Assembly: GCA_027494015.1 (NCBI GenBank)
Contig: JAOSJP010000039.1
Coordinates: forward strand, 201,287-265,286
Reading direction: 5' to 3'
Length of the DNA: 64,000 nucleotides
Source: Anaerolineae bacterium
GTDB taxonomy: Bacteria > Chloroflexota > Anaerolineae > Aggregatilineales > Aggregatilineaceae
This document shows positions 17,743 to 26,714 of the stretch, piece by piece (position 1 is the stretch's first letter; each line of letters starts with the position of its first letter). The translations under genes were made by a program, and so were the position numbers. Below the pieces are notes generated by a model that had not been told where the DNA came from, searched no databases, and saw only the letters and a program-made list of their open reading frames with translations.

Positions 17743-19167
17743 ATGCGCTACCACATCTGGACTCTGGGCTGCCAAATGAACGTCGCCGACACGCAGCGAC
17801 TCGCCTCCGAGCTAGAGCGGCTGGGGCATCACACCGCCGCCGACCCCGACGAGGCCGACATTCTGGTGATCAACACCTGCGTGGTGCGCCAGTCCGCCGA
17901 GGACAAGGCGTATGGCCGCCTGCGCGAGCTGGCCCAGGTCAAGCGCGCCGATCCGGGCAAGGTGATCGGGCTGATGGGCTGCCTGGTGGGGGTGAAGGAC
18001 CCGCTGCGGCTGCGCGAGAAGCTGCCCCAGGTGGATGTCTTCCTGCCGCCGTCCGACCCCGCGCCGCTGGTCGCCTTCCTGGGCGAGCGCGCCGCCGAAG
18101 AGGAAGCGCGCGCGCAGGACGCCGCCGTCCGCGCCGCCCGCGACCATTTGCAGGACTCCGCTGGCGAAGCGCCCGGCGCCATCCTGCTGCCAGAGGGCGA
18201 GCGCGGGACGCTGGTCAGCGCGCATGTGCCGGTCGTTTACGGCTGCTCGCACGCCTGCACCTTCTGCATCATCCCCTACCGGCGCGGCGTCGAGAAGTCG
18301 CGTCCGGTCGGCGAGATCGTCGGGCACGTGCGCAGCCTGGCCCGCCAGGGCGTGCGCGAAGTGACGCTGCTGGGGCAGATTGTGGATCGCTACGGCAAGG
18401 ACGTGCCCGACGGCCCGAACCTCTCGGCGCTGCTGCGCACTGTGCACGACGCCGCCGAGCAGGAGGGCGTGCAGCGCATCCGCTTCCTGACCAGCCACCC
18501 CACCTGGATGACCGACGAGCTGCTGGACACGGTGGCCGGGCTGCCGCGCGTCATGCCGCAGATCGAGGTGCCCGTGCAGGCGGGCAGCGACGAGGTGCTG
18601 GCGCGGATGCGGCGTGGCTACACTGCCGGGCAGTACCGCGACCTGGTGGCGCGCATCCGGGCGCGCATCCCCGGCGCGGCCATTCACTGCGATGTGATCG
18701 TCGGCTTCCCCGGCGAGACGGAAGCGCAGTTCCAGGAGACGTATGACCTGCTGGCCGACCTCAAGCTGGATAAGGTGCACCTGGCGCGCTACAGCCCGCG
18801 CCCGCACACGGTCAGCGCGCGCACCCTGCCCGACGACGTGCCCGCCGGGGAGAAGAAGCGCCGTCTCGCCGCGCTGGAGGCGCTGCAGGAGCAGATCGTC
18901 GCCGCGATCAACGGGCAGTCCCTGGGGCAGACGGTTGAGGTGCTGGTCGAGGATCAGGTGAAGGGCAAATGGCGCGGGCGCACGCCGCAGAACAAGCTGG
19001 TCTTCTTCAGCGACGACTCGCGCGACTGGCGCGGGCAGCTTGCGCAGGTGCAGGTGACGTGGACCGGCCCCTGGAGCATGCAGGCGCGGCTGGCGGGGGC
19101 CGAGCGCGCGCCGACCTCGCCCGCCTCTATCGAGGCGACCTCGCCCGGCGCGCTGGCCCGGCGCTGA
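17743..19167 (+). CDS. miaB: tRNA-2-methylthio-N6-dimethylallyladenosine synthase MiaB
   Basis: 474 residues. N-terminal UPF0004 domain with its three cluster cysteines (TLGCQMN, VINTCVVR, LMGCLVG). Radical SAM domain with CSHACTFC, then ASHPTWMT-like TSHPTWMT and a C-terminal TRAM domain (QTVEVLVEDQ ... GRTPQNKLVFF). The enzyme adds a methylthio group to i6A37 of tRNAs using two 4Fe-4S clusters. MiaB is favoured over RimO or MtaB by the LGCQMN and GRTPQNKLV signatures. The C-terminal tail of about 25 Ala/Ser/Pro residues is unremarkable. It is convergent with the next gene. Confidence 0.92.
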   Translation: MRYHIWTLGCQMNVADTQRLASELERLGHHTAADPDEADILVINTCVVRQSAEDKAYGRLRELAQVKRADPGKVIGLMGCLVGVKDPLRLREKLPQVDVFLPPSDPAPLVAFLGERAAEEEARAQDAAVRAARDHLQDSAGEAPGAILLPEGERGTLVSAHVPVVYGCSHACTFCIIPYRRGVEKSRPVGEIVGHVRSLARQGVREVTLLGQIVDRYGKDVPDGPNLSALLRTVHDAAEQEGVQRIRFLTSHPTWMTDELLDTVAGLPRVMPQIEVPVQAGSDEVLARMRRGYTAGQYRDLVARIRARIPGAAIHCDVIVGFPGETEAQFQETYDLLADLKLDKVHLARYSPRPHTVSARTLPDDVPAGEKKRRLAALEALQEQIVAAINGQSLGQTVEVLVEDQVKGKWRGRTPQNKLVFFSDDSRDWRGQLAQVQVTWTGPWSMQARLAGAERAPTSPASIEATSPGALARR

Positions 19168-19190
19168 GGTGGTCGCCCAGCAGCCACGGG

Positions 19191-21332
19191 CTACTGGACG
19201 CGGATCAGGTCTGCCGAGATCCAGGCGTGCACGCGGTTGCGGTCGTTGCGCACATAGGCCCAGGTACGGCCAGCGCTCCATTCCATGATATACAGCCGGT
19301 CACCGGCAGATACTTCACCCACAATTCGATAGTCAGTCCCTGGACCGCCCCGTAGATTGGCGTCTCTTGTTGCGTCTGCTATTTGCGCATTACGCATTGC
19401 TTCGGGTGAACTGTGCAAAGATCGTACAGTCAGTTGGAAAATGCATATATGAGTGTTAGGGCCAACCTCAACCGCTACAGAACCTGCCGAGCGATTGGGA
19501 TCAGTGGCAGCACCTACGAGCCTTCCGTCCAAATAGGTGCGGATGGTGTCACCCTGCACTTCGGCGCGCAAGATATGCTGTGTGGCCGTCTTCGCATATC
19601 CGCTCAAACTGCCAAGGTCACTTGAAGGCGGATAGTAGTACTGGCGCACAGTTCTGTCAGTTGGGGTCAATTCCATTTCGTGACGATAGCCAGCGCCTGA
19701 AGAGTCGAGACGCGTCAGCAGGGCAAGACGGCCGAACGGGCTGACGAAGCGCACCTCGGTTTCGACCAGATAGTCACCTAGTGTTGCCGGCATGTCCAAT
19801 ACCAAGCGCCTGGACGTATCAGGTGGTGCCTGCACACATATTGCAGGGCTGCCCCACGTCGTGCTATACCAGTCTTCAACCGCTGTGGAGAATTCGCTGA
19901 TTGGGCCAGAGAAATCTGCCTGCAGGATGACGCCGAGGAACGTATTGGCGGGGGTTAGCGTGGGCGTGGGCGTGCGCGTCGGCCCTGGCGCAGCCTCAAC
20001 CGCTCCGGCGTCCGACGTGGGGCCGCTCTCGGCCATCACGATCCGAAAGCCATAGTGGAAGTCTGTAGTGGACGGTTGCAGCCAGAGGCGGTCTGCGGCG
20101 CGAGCATTGAAGCGCCCATCGGTCCACGAGCCGCCGCGCAGCACCCGCCCCCAACCGGCACTTGCTGGGTCCTCACGCCCGTCGCCGGCGCGGTAAGGAT
20201 ACTCCCGGTAGAGGGTGCTGGTCCACTCCCACACATTGCCACTCAGATCGAGCGCCCCAACCCATGATGCACCCGCTGGAAAGCTCCCCACCGGCGCGGT
20301 CTGCGCGTATCCATCGTCGTAGGCAGCATGGCGCCATTCGTTCGCGCAGTTCGCGTCGCAGTAATTGAGCCGGTTGCCGTCAAGCTCCTCGCCCCAGGGA
20401 TACTGCAAGCCCTGCGGCCCGCGCGCGGCGTATTCCCACTGCCCCTCGCTGGGCAGCGCACCGCCCACCCACGCGGCGTAGTCGCGCGCCTGGAACCAGT
20501 CCACAGACACGACGGGGTGGTTGTCATTCCCTGCGTAACGTCTGTCCTTCAGCGGGCTGCAAGCGCCTGCCTGCACGCAAGCCTGATACTGCGCGTTCGT
20601 CACCTCAGTCTGCCCGATCCAGAAGGCATCCAGACAGACCTCAGAGCGAGGTTTCTCATCCGTGAACCAGTCTCGCTCGCACGGGCCATAGTCCGCTCTG
20701 CACTGTTCGAGCGCCGCATCAATCTGCGGGTCGGTGCTGCCTATCACGAAGCATCCGGCGGGCACGTAGACCATCGGCAGGCCATTGAACTCGCGCACAA
20801 CCGGTGACCAGTCCGCGTTGGGCGCGCCGGCAGGGTACGCCGCTGGCCGGGGGGTGGGTGCAAATTCCTCCTCTGGCTCCACCTCGATCACCGGCACGCT
20901 GTCCAGGTCGCCTTCGATCTCCACAAAGCCGTAGAACAGCCAACCTTCACGTCCCTGGTACTCCACCCGCACGTACTGGTTGTTCGCCGTGCGCCCCGTC
21001 ACCGGCAGCCGCATCCCCTGCCCCACCCGGCCAAGTTCGCCGTCAGGACTGTACTCCGGCGCAGAACGAATGGGAGCGCTCGTCGTCTTCACCACCGCGA
21101 AGACCTGTCCCGCCTCCGCCTCGATCACCGGCACGCTGTCCAGGTCGCCTTCGATCTCCACGAAGCCGAAGAACAGCCAGCCTTCGCGTCCCTGGTGCTC
21201 CACCCGCACGTACTGGTTGTTCGCCGTGCGCCCCGTCACCGGCATCCGCGCCCCCTGCCCCACCCGGCCAAGCTCGCCGCCGGGACTGTACTCCGGCGCA
21301 GAACGAATGGGAGCGCTCGTCGTCTTCACCAC
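19191..21332 (-). CDS. SH3-repeat and FGE-sulfatase-like ectodomain (3' part of frameshifted kinase gene)
   Basis: The largest open piece of a leftward gene that starts at 23528. In order: two nearly identical SH3-like repeats of about 78 residues (each with VVKTTSAPIRSAPEYSP and TANNQYVRVE), and a formylglycine-generating-enzyme (SUMF1) type domain from GLPMVYVPAGCFVIGS to FHYGFRIVMA. A Thr/Pro linker, a concanavalin-like beta domain (about 480-650) and a final SH3-like domain (NLRGGPGTDYRIVGEV) follow. SUMF1-type domains outside sulfatase maturation often serve as binding domains. No catalytic Cys pair was evident. It is extracellular if the upstream kinase and TM piece belong to the same protein, as the continuous domain order suggests. 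Confidence 0.8.
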   Translation of the reverse strand: MVKTTSAPIRSAPEYSPGGELGRVGQGARMPVTGRTANNQYVRVEHQGREGWLFFGFVEIEGDLDSVPVIEAEAGQVFAVVKTTSAPIRSAPEYSPDGELGRVGQGMRLPVTGRTANNQYVRVEYQGREGWLFYGFVEIEGDLDSVPVIEVEPEEEFAPTPRPAAYPAGAPNADWSPVVREFNGLPMVYVPAGCFVIGSTDPQIDAALEQCRADYGPCERDWFTDEKPRSEVCLDAFWIGQTEVTNAQYQACVQAGACSPLKDRRYAGNDNHPVVSVDWFQARDYAAWVGGALPSEGQWEYAARGPQGLQYPWGEELDGNRLNYCDANCANEWRHAAYDDGYAQTAPVGSFPAGASWVGALDLSGNVWEWTSTLYREYPYRAGDGREDPASAGWGRVLRGGSWTDGRFNARAADRLWLQPSTTDFHYGFRIVMAESGPTSDAGAVEAAPGPTRTPTPTLTPANTFLGVILQADFSGPISEFSTAVEDWYSTTWGSPAICVQAPPDTSRRLVLDMPATLGDYLVETEVRFVSPFGRLALLTRLDSSGAGYRHEMELTPTDRTVRQYYYPPSSDLGSLSGYAKTATQHILRAEVQGDTIRTYLDGRLVGAATDPNRSAGSVAVEVGPNTHICIFQLTVRSLHSSPEAMRNAQIADATRDANLRGGPGTDYRIVGEVSAGDRLYIMEWSAGRTWAYVRNDRNRVHAWISADLIRVQ

Positions 21333-22560
21333 CGCGAGCCTGCCCGCCTCCAGCGCTCATCCCACCCGCGCCCCCCATCAGTCGGATCGGTCGAATGGCG
21401 CAGAAGAATGGGAGGTCGTCGTCTTCACCACCGCGAAGACCTGTCCCGCCTCGGCTGCCCGGCATAGACTCGGTCCCGTGTTCGAACGGATCAGCCGGAA
21501 GTCGGTGATGGTCACGCGCCCCGCCTGAGCCATCGAACCCTCCGCCGGGTCAAGGCGGATGCCAGTCAAACGGCTTCCCCGTGTATGCGGGAAACGGCTT
21601 GTGGGGTAGACATAGGTCTGGACTTCGCCGGTGTTGGCCAGTGGAACTTGGAACATGCGAATCTCGCTGAATTCACCCCGCCCGTCCAGGATGTAGTACA
21701 CTTGCAGCGTGCGGTCGGCGACATCCAAAGGAACCGCCAGAGTCACGGCCACATGGCTATAGTCGTCCAGGCAGACATCAAGGGGTATTGTGTAGACCAG
21801 GTACGGATCGAAGCGAATCGCCCACTCGCCCGCGCGGGAGCCTCTCGTCATGTTGTGTGGCTCCCAGTCACTCTGCCTGGACAGGTCGAATACAAAGTCG
21901 GCGGCGGTATAGGCAGGCAGTGTAGCGGTGGGCCTCGGTGTCCGCGTCGGTGTACGTGTCGGCCAGGGCGTGGCGGCGGGCCTGGGCGTACGCGAAGGTG
22001 TCAGCGTGTCAGTTGGCGCAGGCGTGTTGCTAGGTGTGCGCGTCGGCCAGGGCGTGGCGGTGGGCCTCGGTGTCCGCGTCGGTGGGTCGGCGTGCGCGAA
22101 GGTGTCAGCGTGTCCGTCGGGACAGGGGTATCGCTCGGCGTGTAGGTCGGCGAGAGCACGATCAGCCCCGCCTGCGGAGTCGCAGTCGGCGAGGGGATGA
22201 GCGTCGCCGTATCCATCGCCGTGACGGTATCCGTCGCGGTGACCGTGTCGGTCGGTGTGGCGGACGGCTCCGGCGTGGCGGACATGAGCGAAGTCGCCGT
22301 CGCCAGGGCGGGCACAGACGGCATCTCGGTCGGCGACGGCGGCAGGGCGGCGAGCGCCGTCCCCGTCAGATCGCCGGGGGCCGGGGTAGCCGTCCCACCG
22401 TCTCCCCCCTGGCCCAGCACCAGGACGCCGATCACCGCCAGCGCCGCGATCAGGCCGAGGGCCAGCGCCCACACCACCGGACTCTTATGGGCGGGCTTGC
22501 CCGCGCCCGTCGGCATGGCGGGCAGCGACGGCTCTGAGGGCGGCGGCGCGCCGGGCGGGG
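21333..22560 (-). pseudogene. Middle portion of the frameshifted receptor kinase (TM, stalk, beta domain)
   Basis: Coding continues between the kinase and the SUMF1-like part but in shifted frames. From about 22560 to 22090: TM helix VVWALALGLIAALAVIGVLV and a TPTDTVTATDT stalk. From about 22090 to 21390: TRTPRPTATPWPTRTPS repeats and a beta-rich carbohydrate-binding-like domain (FVFDLSRQSDWEPHNM ... VTITDFRLIRSN). Near 21340-21400 a broken SH3 repeat (AEAGQVFAVVKTT, then out of frame) joins the next piece. The breaks lie at low-complexity or repeated sequence, where assembly errors are expected. Confidence 0.65.
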
Positions 22561-23528
22561 TGCGGCGATCCACCCGATGGCGGCGTGGGCGGTCGCGGCG
22601 AGGAGGGCGTCCTGGGCGGCCCCTCCTGGCGGGCGCTCTCCGGCAGCTTGACCGTGAAGAAGCCGGTCGGCTTGCCCTCGTGCCCGGCGATGGCGCTCGC
22701 ATACGCCTGGGCAAAGGCCGTCACGGTGGGGAAGCGGTCGCCCGGCGCTTTGGCCAGCGCCCGCTCCAGCACCGCGCTGGCCGACTCCGGCAGCCCCGGA
22801 CGGCGCAGGTGCACCGGCGTGGGCGTCTCGTTGAAGTGCTTGTGCATCAGGCCGAAGGGCGTGCTGGCTTCGTAGGGCGTGCGACCGGCCAGCAGGCCGT
22901 AGACCGTCGCCGCCAGCGCGTACTGGTCGGCGGCGGGCGTCAGCTTCTCGGAGCGCCACTGCTCCGGCGGCATGTAGATTGGCGTGCCCATCGCCACGCC
23001 GGTGCCGGTCAGCGAGCTGGTCGCCTCCATCAGCTTGGCGATGCCAAAGTCCACCAGGTAGGCGTTGCCCTGGTTGTCGAACATGATGTTGGAGGGCTTG
23101 ATGTCGCGGTGAATGACGCCCTGGCTGTGCGCGTAGTCGAGGGCGCTGGCGACCTGGCGCAGCAACTCCCCGACTTCGCCGGGAGCGGGCAGCGAGCGCT
23201 CGCGCTCCAGGCAGAAGCGCACCCGCTCGGCCAGCGTGCCGCCGGCGAGCAGGCGCATGACCACATAGCTGATGTCGCGCTGGATGCCGTAGTCGTAGAC
23301 GGGCACGATGTGGGCGTGCTCCAGCGCGGCGGCGGTCTTGGCTTCGCGATAGAAGCGCTCGACGTACCCCGTCTCGCTGGCCAGCGCGGTGGAGAGCACC
23401 TTGATGGCCACTTCGCGCTCCAGGTTCGCCTGGAAGCCGCGATAGACAGCGCCCATGCCGCCCACGCCGATCAACTGGCGCAGCTCGTATTGCCCAAAAA
23501 TCTGCCCGGTGAGGTCTTGCAGCGTCAT
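22485..23528 (-). CDS. Receptor-type Ser/Thr protein kinase, catalytic part
   Basis: Kinase domain of the second Hanks-type kinase gene, about 300 residues plus a Pro-rich linker. GVGGMGAVY, AIKVL, HRDIKPSN, VDFGIAK and GTPIYMPPEQW are intact. It is similar along its length to the kinase at 13528 (for example LTGTG/MGTPxYMxPEQWRSE and TPFGxMxKHFxxTP), so the two are paralogs. ATG 23528 follows GGGGGG at a good distance, and ATG 23540 is possible. The true frame leaves this reading near 22560. Read through, the whole gene (23528 to 19191) would encode about 1445 residues with a very large ectodomain. Confidence 0.85.
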   Translation of the reverse strand: MTLQDLTGQIFGQYELRQLIGVGGMGAVYRGFQANLEREVAIKVLSTALASETGYVERFYREAKTAAALEHAHIVPVYDYGIQRDISYVVMRLLAGGTLAERVRFCLERERSLPAPGEVGELLRQVASALDYAHSQGVIHRDIKPSNIMFDNQGNAYLVDFGIAKLMEATSSLTGTGVAMGTPIYMPPEQWRSEKLTPAADQYALAATVYGLLAGRTPYEASTPFGLMHKHFNETPTPVHLRRPGLPESASAVLERALAKAPGDRFPTVTAFAQAYASAIAGHEGKPTGFFTVKLPESARQEGPPRTPSSPRPPTPPSGGSPHPARRAAALRAVAARHADGRGQARP

Positions 23529-23706
23529 GCGGCCCCCCATATGAGACGCACTGGCTCAGATTATGTACAGTATACGGACTTTGAGGCGGCGGACCAAGTG
23601 GCGAGCAGCACGTCATGGCCTGCCATCCAGCCGGAGCCGGGGCGGGTGGCACGGCGTCCCGCGTTTTTCACGCAAAATTCACAGCCGGCCCGCAGAGAGC
23701 GCCGCC

Positions 23707-24729
23707 CTACAACTCGCGCGTGTCCACGTAGATCGGAGCATCCTGCCAGCGGGGCGTCCAGCCCGCGTTCAGGCGCTTGAAGACCATCCAGTAATCCATC
23801 TGCGCCACCGCCTCGGCGAACAGGAAAGCGGGCACGCGATCCGTCCGGTCGAGCAGCAGCGACAGCTTGCTCACCCGCGCGGCGACCGCCTGGTCGCGCA
23901 GCGTGTCGAAGATGGCCCGCAGCAGGGCCGGGTGCTGCCCCCCTACCTCGTCAAACAGGCGCAGGCTGGCCTGCCGCCGCGCGCGCATTTCCTCCGGGGT
24001 GGGGAAAGGTAGCTCGGCGGGCCACTGCTGGAAGACGTAGCTCTGGTCGAAGACGCTCAGCCCGGCGCTCTGCCCATCGCCCAGGTCAATGCTCCATCGC
24101 TCGAAGTCGTACCCCTCCAGGCGCGCCGCCACATCCGGGACGTACAGGTCGCGCGCGGCGTAGCTGGCGTGCACGCGCCCTTGATCGGCCAGGGGGTCGG
24201 CCACGTGGCGCGGCATCCACTCCGGCAGGATCACCGCCGGGACGGGCTGGAAGGTCAGCAGGATCAACTGGCGCAGCCGCTGGTAGCCGCACTTGGCGAA
24301 GAGGTGCAGCGAGGGGATGTTGGAGGCGACGACATGACCGTAGACGCCATCGGCACCCCGCTCCCACAGGGATTCGTCCAGCGCGGCGACCAGCGCCGAG
24401 GCGATGCCCTGCCGCCGCCGCGCAGGGTGCGTCCGCGCGTCGAAGACGTACCCCAGGCGCACCGGCTGCCCGCCGACGTGCGTCTGCTTGAGGCCGACCG
24501 CGATGCAGCCGATCACCTCGCCGCCCTCTTCGGCGACCAGGAGGTAGTGTTCGGCGAACAGGGCCGCGCGGTCAATGAACCGCCGGCGGTAGTGGACGAA
24601 TGGTTCCGGCAGCCCGCGCGGGCTGAGGCGCTCCAGGATCATCAGCGCGGGGTCGTCGTCGGGCCGGTAGTCGCGGATGCGCATGACGGTCTGCTGCCGA
24701 TCAGGAGTGATGGTCAGAACCCGCACCAT
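23707..24729 (-). CDS. GNAT family N-acetyltransferase with C-terminal extension
   Basis: About 340 residues. N-terminal GNAT fold (about 17-165) with RIRDYRPDDDPALMIL, YLLVAEEGGEVIGCIAVG, and the acetyl-CoA loop THPARRRQGIASALVAAL (R/Q-x-x-G-I-A). The remaining 170 residues are conserved-looking but not recognised. They could be a second, degenerate GNAT domain, as in tandem GNAT proteins. The substrate is unknown. ATG 24729 or ATG 24684 (MRIRDY) may be the start, and neither has a clear Shine-Dalgarno. It is transcribed away from the V4R gene. Confidence 0.82.
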   Translation of the reverse strand: MVRVLTITPDRQQTVMRIRDYRPDDDPALMILERLSPRGLPEPFVHYRRRFIDRAALFAEHYLLVAEEGGEVIGCIAVGLKQTHVGGQPVRLGYVFDARTHPARRRQGIASALVAALDESLWERGADGVYGHVVASNIPSLHLFAKCGYQRLRQLILLTFQPVPAVILPEWMPRHVADPLADQGRVHASYAARDLYVPDVAARLEGYDFERWSIDLGDGQSAGLSVFDQSYVFQQWPAELPFPTPEEMRARRQASLRLFDEVGGQHPALLRAIFDTLRDQAVAARVSKLSLLLDRTDRVPAFLFAEAVAQMDYWMVFKRLNAGWTPRWQDAPIYVDTREL

Positions 24730-24800
24730 CAAGAGAATCGCCCTATCTTAATCCAATTTCGATCATGGGGACAACGCACGCCGGGGGGCGCGCGGGGCTA

Positions 24801-24952
24801 CCTCACCCCCAGAGGGTGCACTCGCTGCACTCGGCTTGCCCCCTCTCCGTCAACGGAGAGGGGGCGGCGAGGCGCGCCAGCGCCGAGCGGGGGTGAGGTC
24901 AACCAGGGCGCAGCAGAGCAGCGCCCCTACCTGGCAGGTTTTGCACGCACCC
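24801..24952. repeat. Family A repeat flanked by a direct repeat
   Basis: Core hairpin from CCTCACCCCCAG, then GGGCGCAGCAGAGCAGCGCC and TTTTGCACGCACCC at the right. CGGGGGGCGCGC occurs just outside both ends (about 24782-24793 and 24952-24963), preceded each time by GCACGC. It could be a target duplication or the trace of a lost tandem unit. Confidence 0.75.
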
Positions 24953-25090
24953 GGGGGGCGCGCCGCCGTTGTTTCTGGCGCTATCGCAGAATTGACGTAT
25001 ACTGAAGCTGCGGGTGCCCCGCGCAGGGCATCCGCAGCGCCATTCAGCGGCGCCGCCCAGACCGGCACATTTCGCGGAGGGTCAGGCACC

Positions 25091-25720
25091 ATGCCACCAG
25101 AACCAAGCGGCTTCAACTATCCCAACAAGTTCGCCCGCATCATCTTCAAGTCGCTTGAAGAGGTGATGGGCAAGAACGGTTTCAACGCCATCCTGCACCT
25201 GGCGAACTTGCCTCAATACATCAACAACTATCCGCCTGAGAACCTGGACAAGCAGTTCGACTTCGCCTATTTCACCGCGCTGTGTGTGGCGCTGGAAGAG
25301 ATGTACGGGCCGCGCGGCGGGCGCGGGCTGGCTTTGCGCGCGGGTCGGGCCACCTTCGCCGACGCGCTGCGTGGCTTCGGGGCGCTGGCGGGCGTCGGCG
25401 ACCTGGCCTTCAAGGTGCTGCCGCTGGCGGCCAAGCTGCGCATTGGCCTGCCGGCCATGGCCAACATCTTCAACCAGTTCTCCGACCAGGTCTCCAACGT
25501 GCACGACGACGGCGACAAGTACATCTACACGCTGGAACGCTGCCCCATGTGCTGGAACCGCAAGGCCGACCGCCCGGTATGCTATGTCGGCCAGGGCCTG
25601 CTGCAGGAGTCGCTGCGCTGGGTGTCCGGCGGGCACGAGTTCAAGGTAGACCTGGCGACGTGCCTCGCCAAGGGCGACGATATGGGGCGGTACTACGTCT
25701 TCAAAGACCCGATTGACTGA
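25091..25720 (+). CDS. V4R (4-vinyl reductase) domain protein
   Basis: 209 residues. The C-terminal region YTLERCPMCWNRKADRPVCY, then GQGLLQESLRWVSGG and DLATCLAKGDDMGRYYVFK, has the spaced cysteines and glycines of V4R domains (BchJ / hydrocarbon-binding sensor family). The N-terminus (FNYPNKFARIIFKSLEEVMG) matches a type common in Chloroflexota, where these act as small-molecule-binding or redox domains of unknown ligand. Nothing here shows involvement in bacteriochlorophyll synthesis. The start at ATG 25091 removes a long upstream in-frame extension that lies in repeat DNA. Confidence 0.8.
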   Translation: MPPEPSGFNYPNKFARIIFKSLEEVMGKNGFNAILHLANLPQYINNYPPENLDKQFDFAYFTALCVALEEMYGPRGGRGLALRAGRATFADALRGFGALAGVGDLAFKVLPLAAKLRIGLPAMANIFNQFSDQVSNVHDDGDKYIYTLERCPMCWNRKADRPVCYVGQGLLQESLRWVSGGHEFKVDLATCLAKGDDMGRYYVFKDPID

Positions 25721-25746
25721 GCGCGCCATTCTTTTGGTCCTCATGC

Positions 25747-25771
25747 CCCCCGCCCTCGCGCGGGGGTTTTT
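25747..25771 (+). terminator. Rho-independent terminator after the V4R gene
   Basis: CCCCCGC, loop CCTCGC, GCGGGGG, then TTTTT. Confidence 0.8.
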
Positions 25772-25844
25772 CGTGAGAGGGTGCAACGCAGCGCCGCCTC
25801 ATACGTATAGTTAGTCGGATTGCGCTTCGCTGCGGGAGGGACGT

Positions 25845-26243
25845 ATGCAGCCATTCGATGAAGGCTATTTGAAGCGGCGCGAGAAGCAGATTCAGGAGCT
25901 ATACGAGCTGCGCGCCACGATCGGGGCCTGCCTGGTCACGGCGGTGATCGCGGCTCTGATCGGCGTTGCCTTGCTGACCACAGGATACGGGACGCTAGCC
26001 GCGATCTCCCTGGTGATCTCGGCGTTGTTTGGGATGGGGACCATCTTCATAACCGCCGACTACTCTGCGAAAAAGGCCGCTGACCAGGCTGTTCAGAAGG
26101 AATACCAGCAGATGGCGCTCTATGGCCTGATCGAGGAGAAGGCCAAGCGCGGCAACCGGGAGTTTCGGCTGGCGGATGACGGTGAGATCGTCCTGGAACA
26201 GGACCTCGACGACGACCGTTACCACGAAAGCCAGCAGGAGTGA
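25845..26243 (+). CDS. Small membrane protein, hypothetical
   Basis: 132 residues. A charged N-terminus (EGYLKRREKQIQELYELRA) is followed by two TM helices (about 26-47 and 52-74) and a cytoplasmic, mildly coiled-coil charged tail with many Lys, Glu and Asp residues. No family recognised. The start is preceded by GCGGGAGGG at 8-16 bases. Confidence 0.72.
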   Translation: MQPFDEGYLKRREKQIQELYELRATIGACLVTAVIAALIGVALLTTGYGTLAAISLVISALFGMGTIFITADYSAKKAADQAVQKEYQQMALYGLIEEKAKRGNREFRLADDGEIVLEQDLDDDRYHESQQE

Positions 26244-26245
26244 TC

Positions 26246-26271
26246 CCCCGCGCCCTCGCGGACGCGGGGGC
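26246..26271 (+). terminator. Hairpin immediately after the 25845 gene
   Basis: CCCCCGCG, loop of 10, CGCGGGGG, starting 2 bp after the stop. No T-run follows, so its termination role is uncertain. Confidence 0.4.
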
Positions 26272-26299
26272 GTCGCTCGCCTGCGCCCGGCCCGAATTC

Positions 26300-26332
26300 A
26301 GACTTCCGAAGTCTTGAAGACTTCGGAAGTCT
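26300..26332. repeat. Palindrome AGACTTCCGAAGTCT type
   Basis: AGACTTCCGAAGTCT, TGA spacer, AGACTTCGGAAGTCT. One of at least six copies in the window (13309, 31310, 32931, 45522, 60349). Confidence 0.8.
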
Positions 26333-26404
26333 CTCGGAAGTCTGGCCGCTGCGCCCCCACGACTCCCGGCTCAGGACTCACCTCTCAGGTCGCCCGTGGA
26401 AAAT

Positions 26405-26714
26405 ATACTCACCCCCGGCCTTGACTGATCACCCCCTCTCCAATGTGGAGGGGGCTATTGTTGATTTAGCGTACTGCGCCCTCCGGATGCCTCTGAGGGC
26501 CTGTAGGCGGTTCAACCCACTATCGCCCAGTCGCGGCCGGAAAGGATTTTTTAAAAAAAAGGAAAAGGGGTTAAAAAAAACCCTTTTTTTGCCCAGCGCA
26601 CCCCACGCCCCACCTGTGATTGTTTTGCCTGCGCCCCAAGTTGCATTACAATGGCGATGAACGTAGAAATCCCGCCCAGCAGCGCGCCGCAGCGCGGCGC
26701 TCGAGGAGCGTGTT
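26405..26714. repeat. Intergenic: family C fragment and an A/T-run hairpin
   Basis: 26423-26510 shares CCCCTCTCCAA, GTTGATTTAGC and GGATGCCT with family C at 52211. At 26548-26588 long A and T runs surround AAAGGGG / CCCTTTTTTT, a striking low-GC island in GC-rich DNA that could form a terminator-like hairpin. A weak promoter (TTTGCC, 17 bp, TACAAT at 26647-26652) precedes the next gene. Confidence 0.55.

Noticed and set aside
17812..19281. A 489-codon minus-strand open frame
   Set aside because: Antisense of miaB with no recognisable motif, whereas miaB has every family signature.
25091..25720. Bacteriochlorophyll biosynthesis gene (BchJ)
   Set aside because: Only the V4R fold supports it. 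No other pigment gene is nearby, and V4R domains are common sensors in non-phototrophs.
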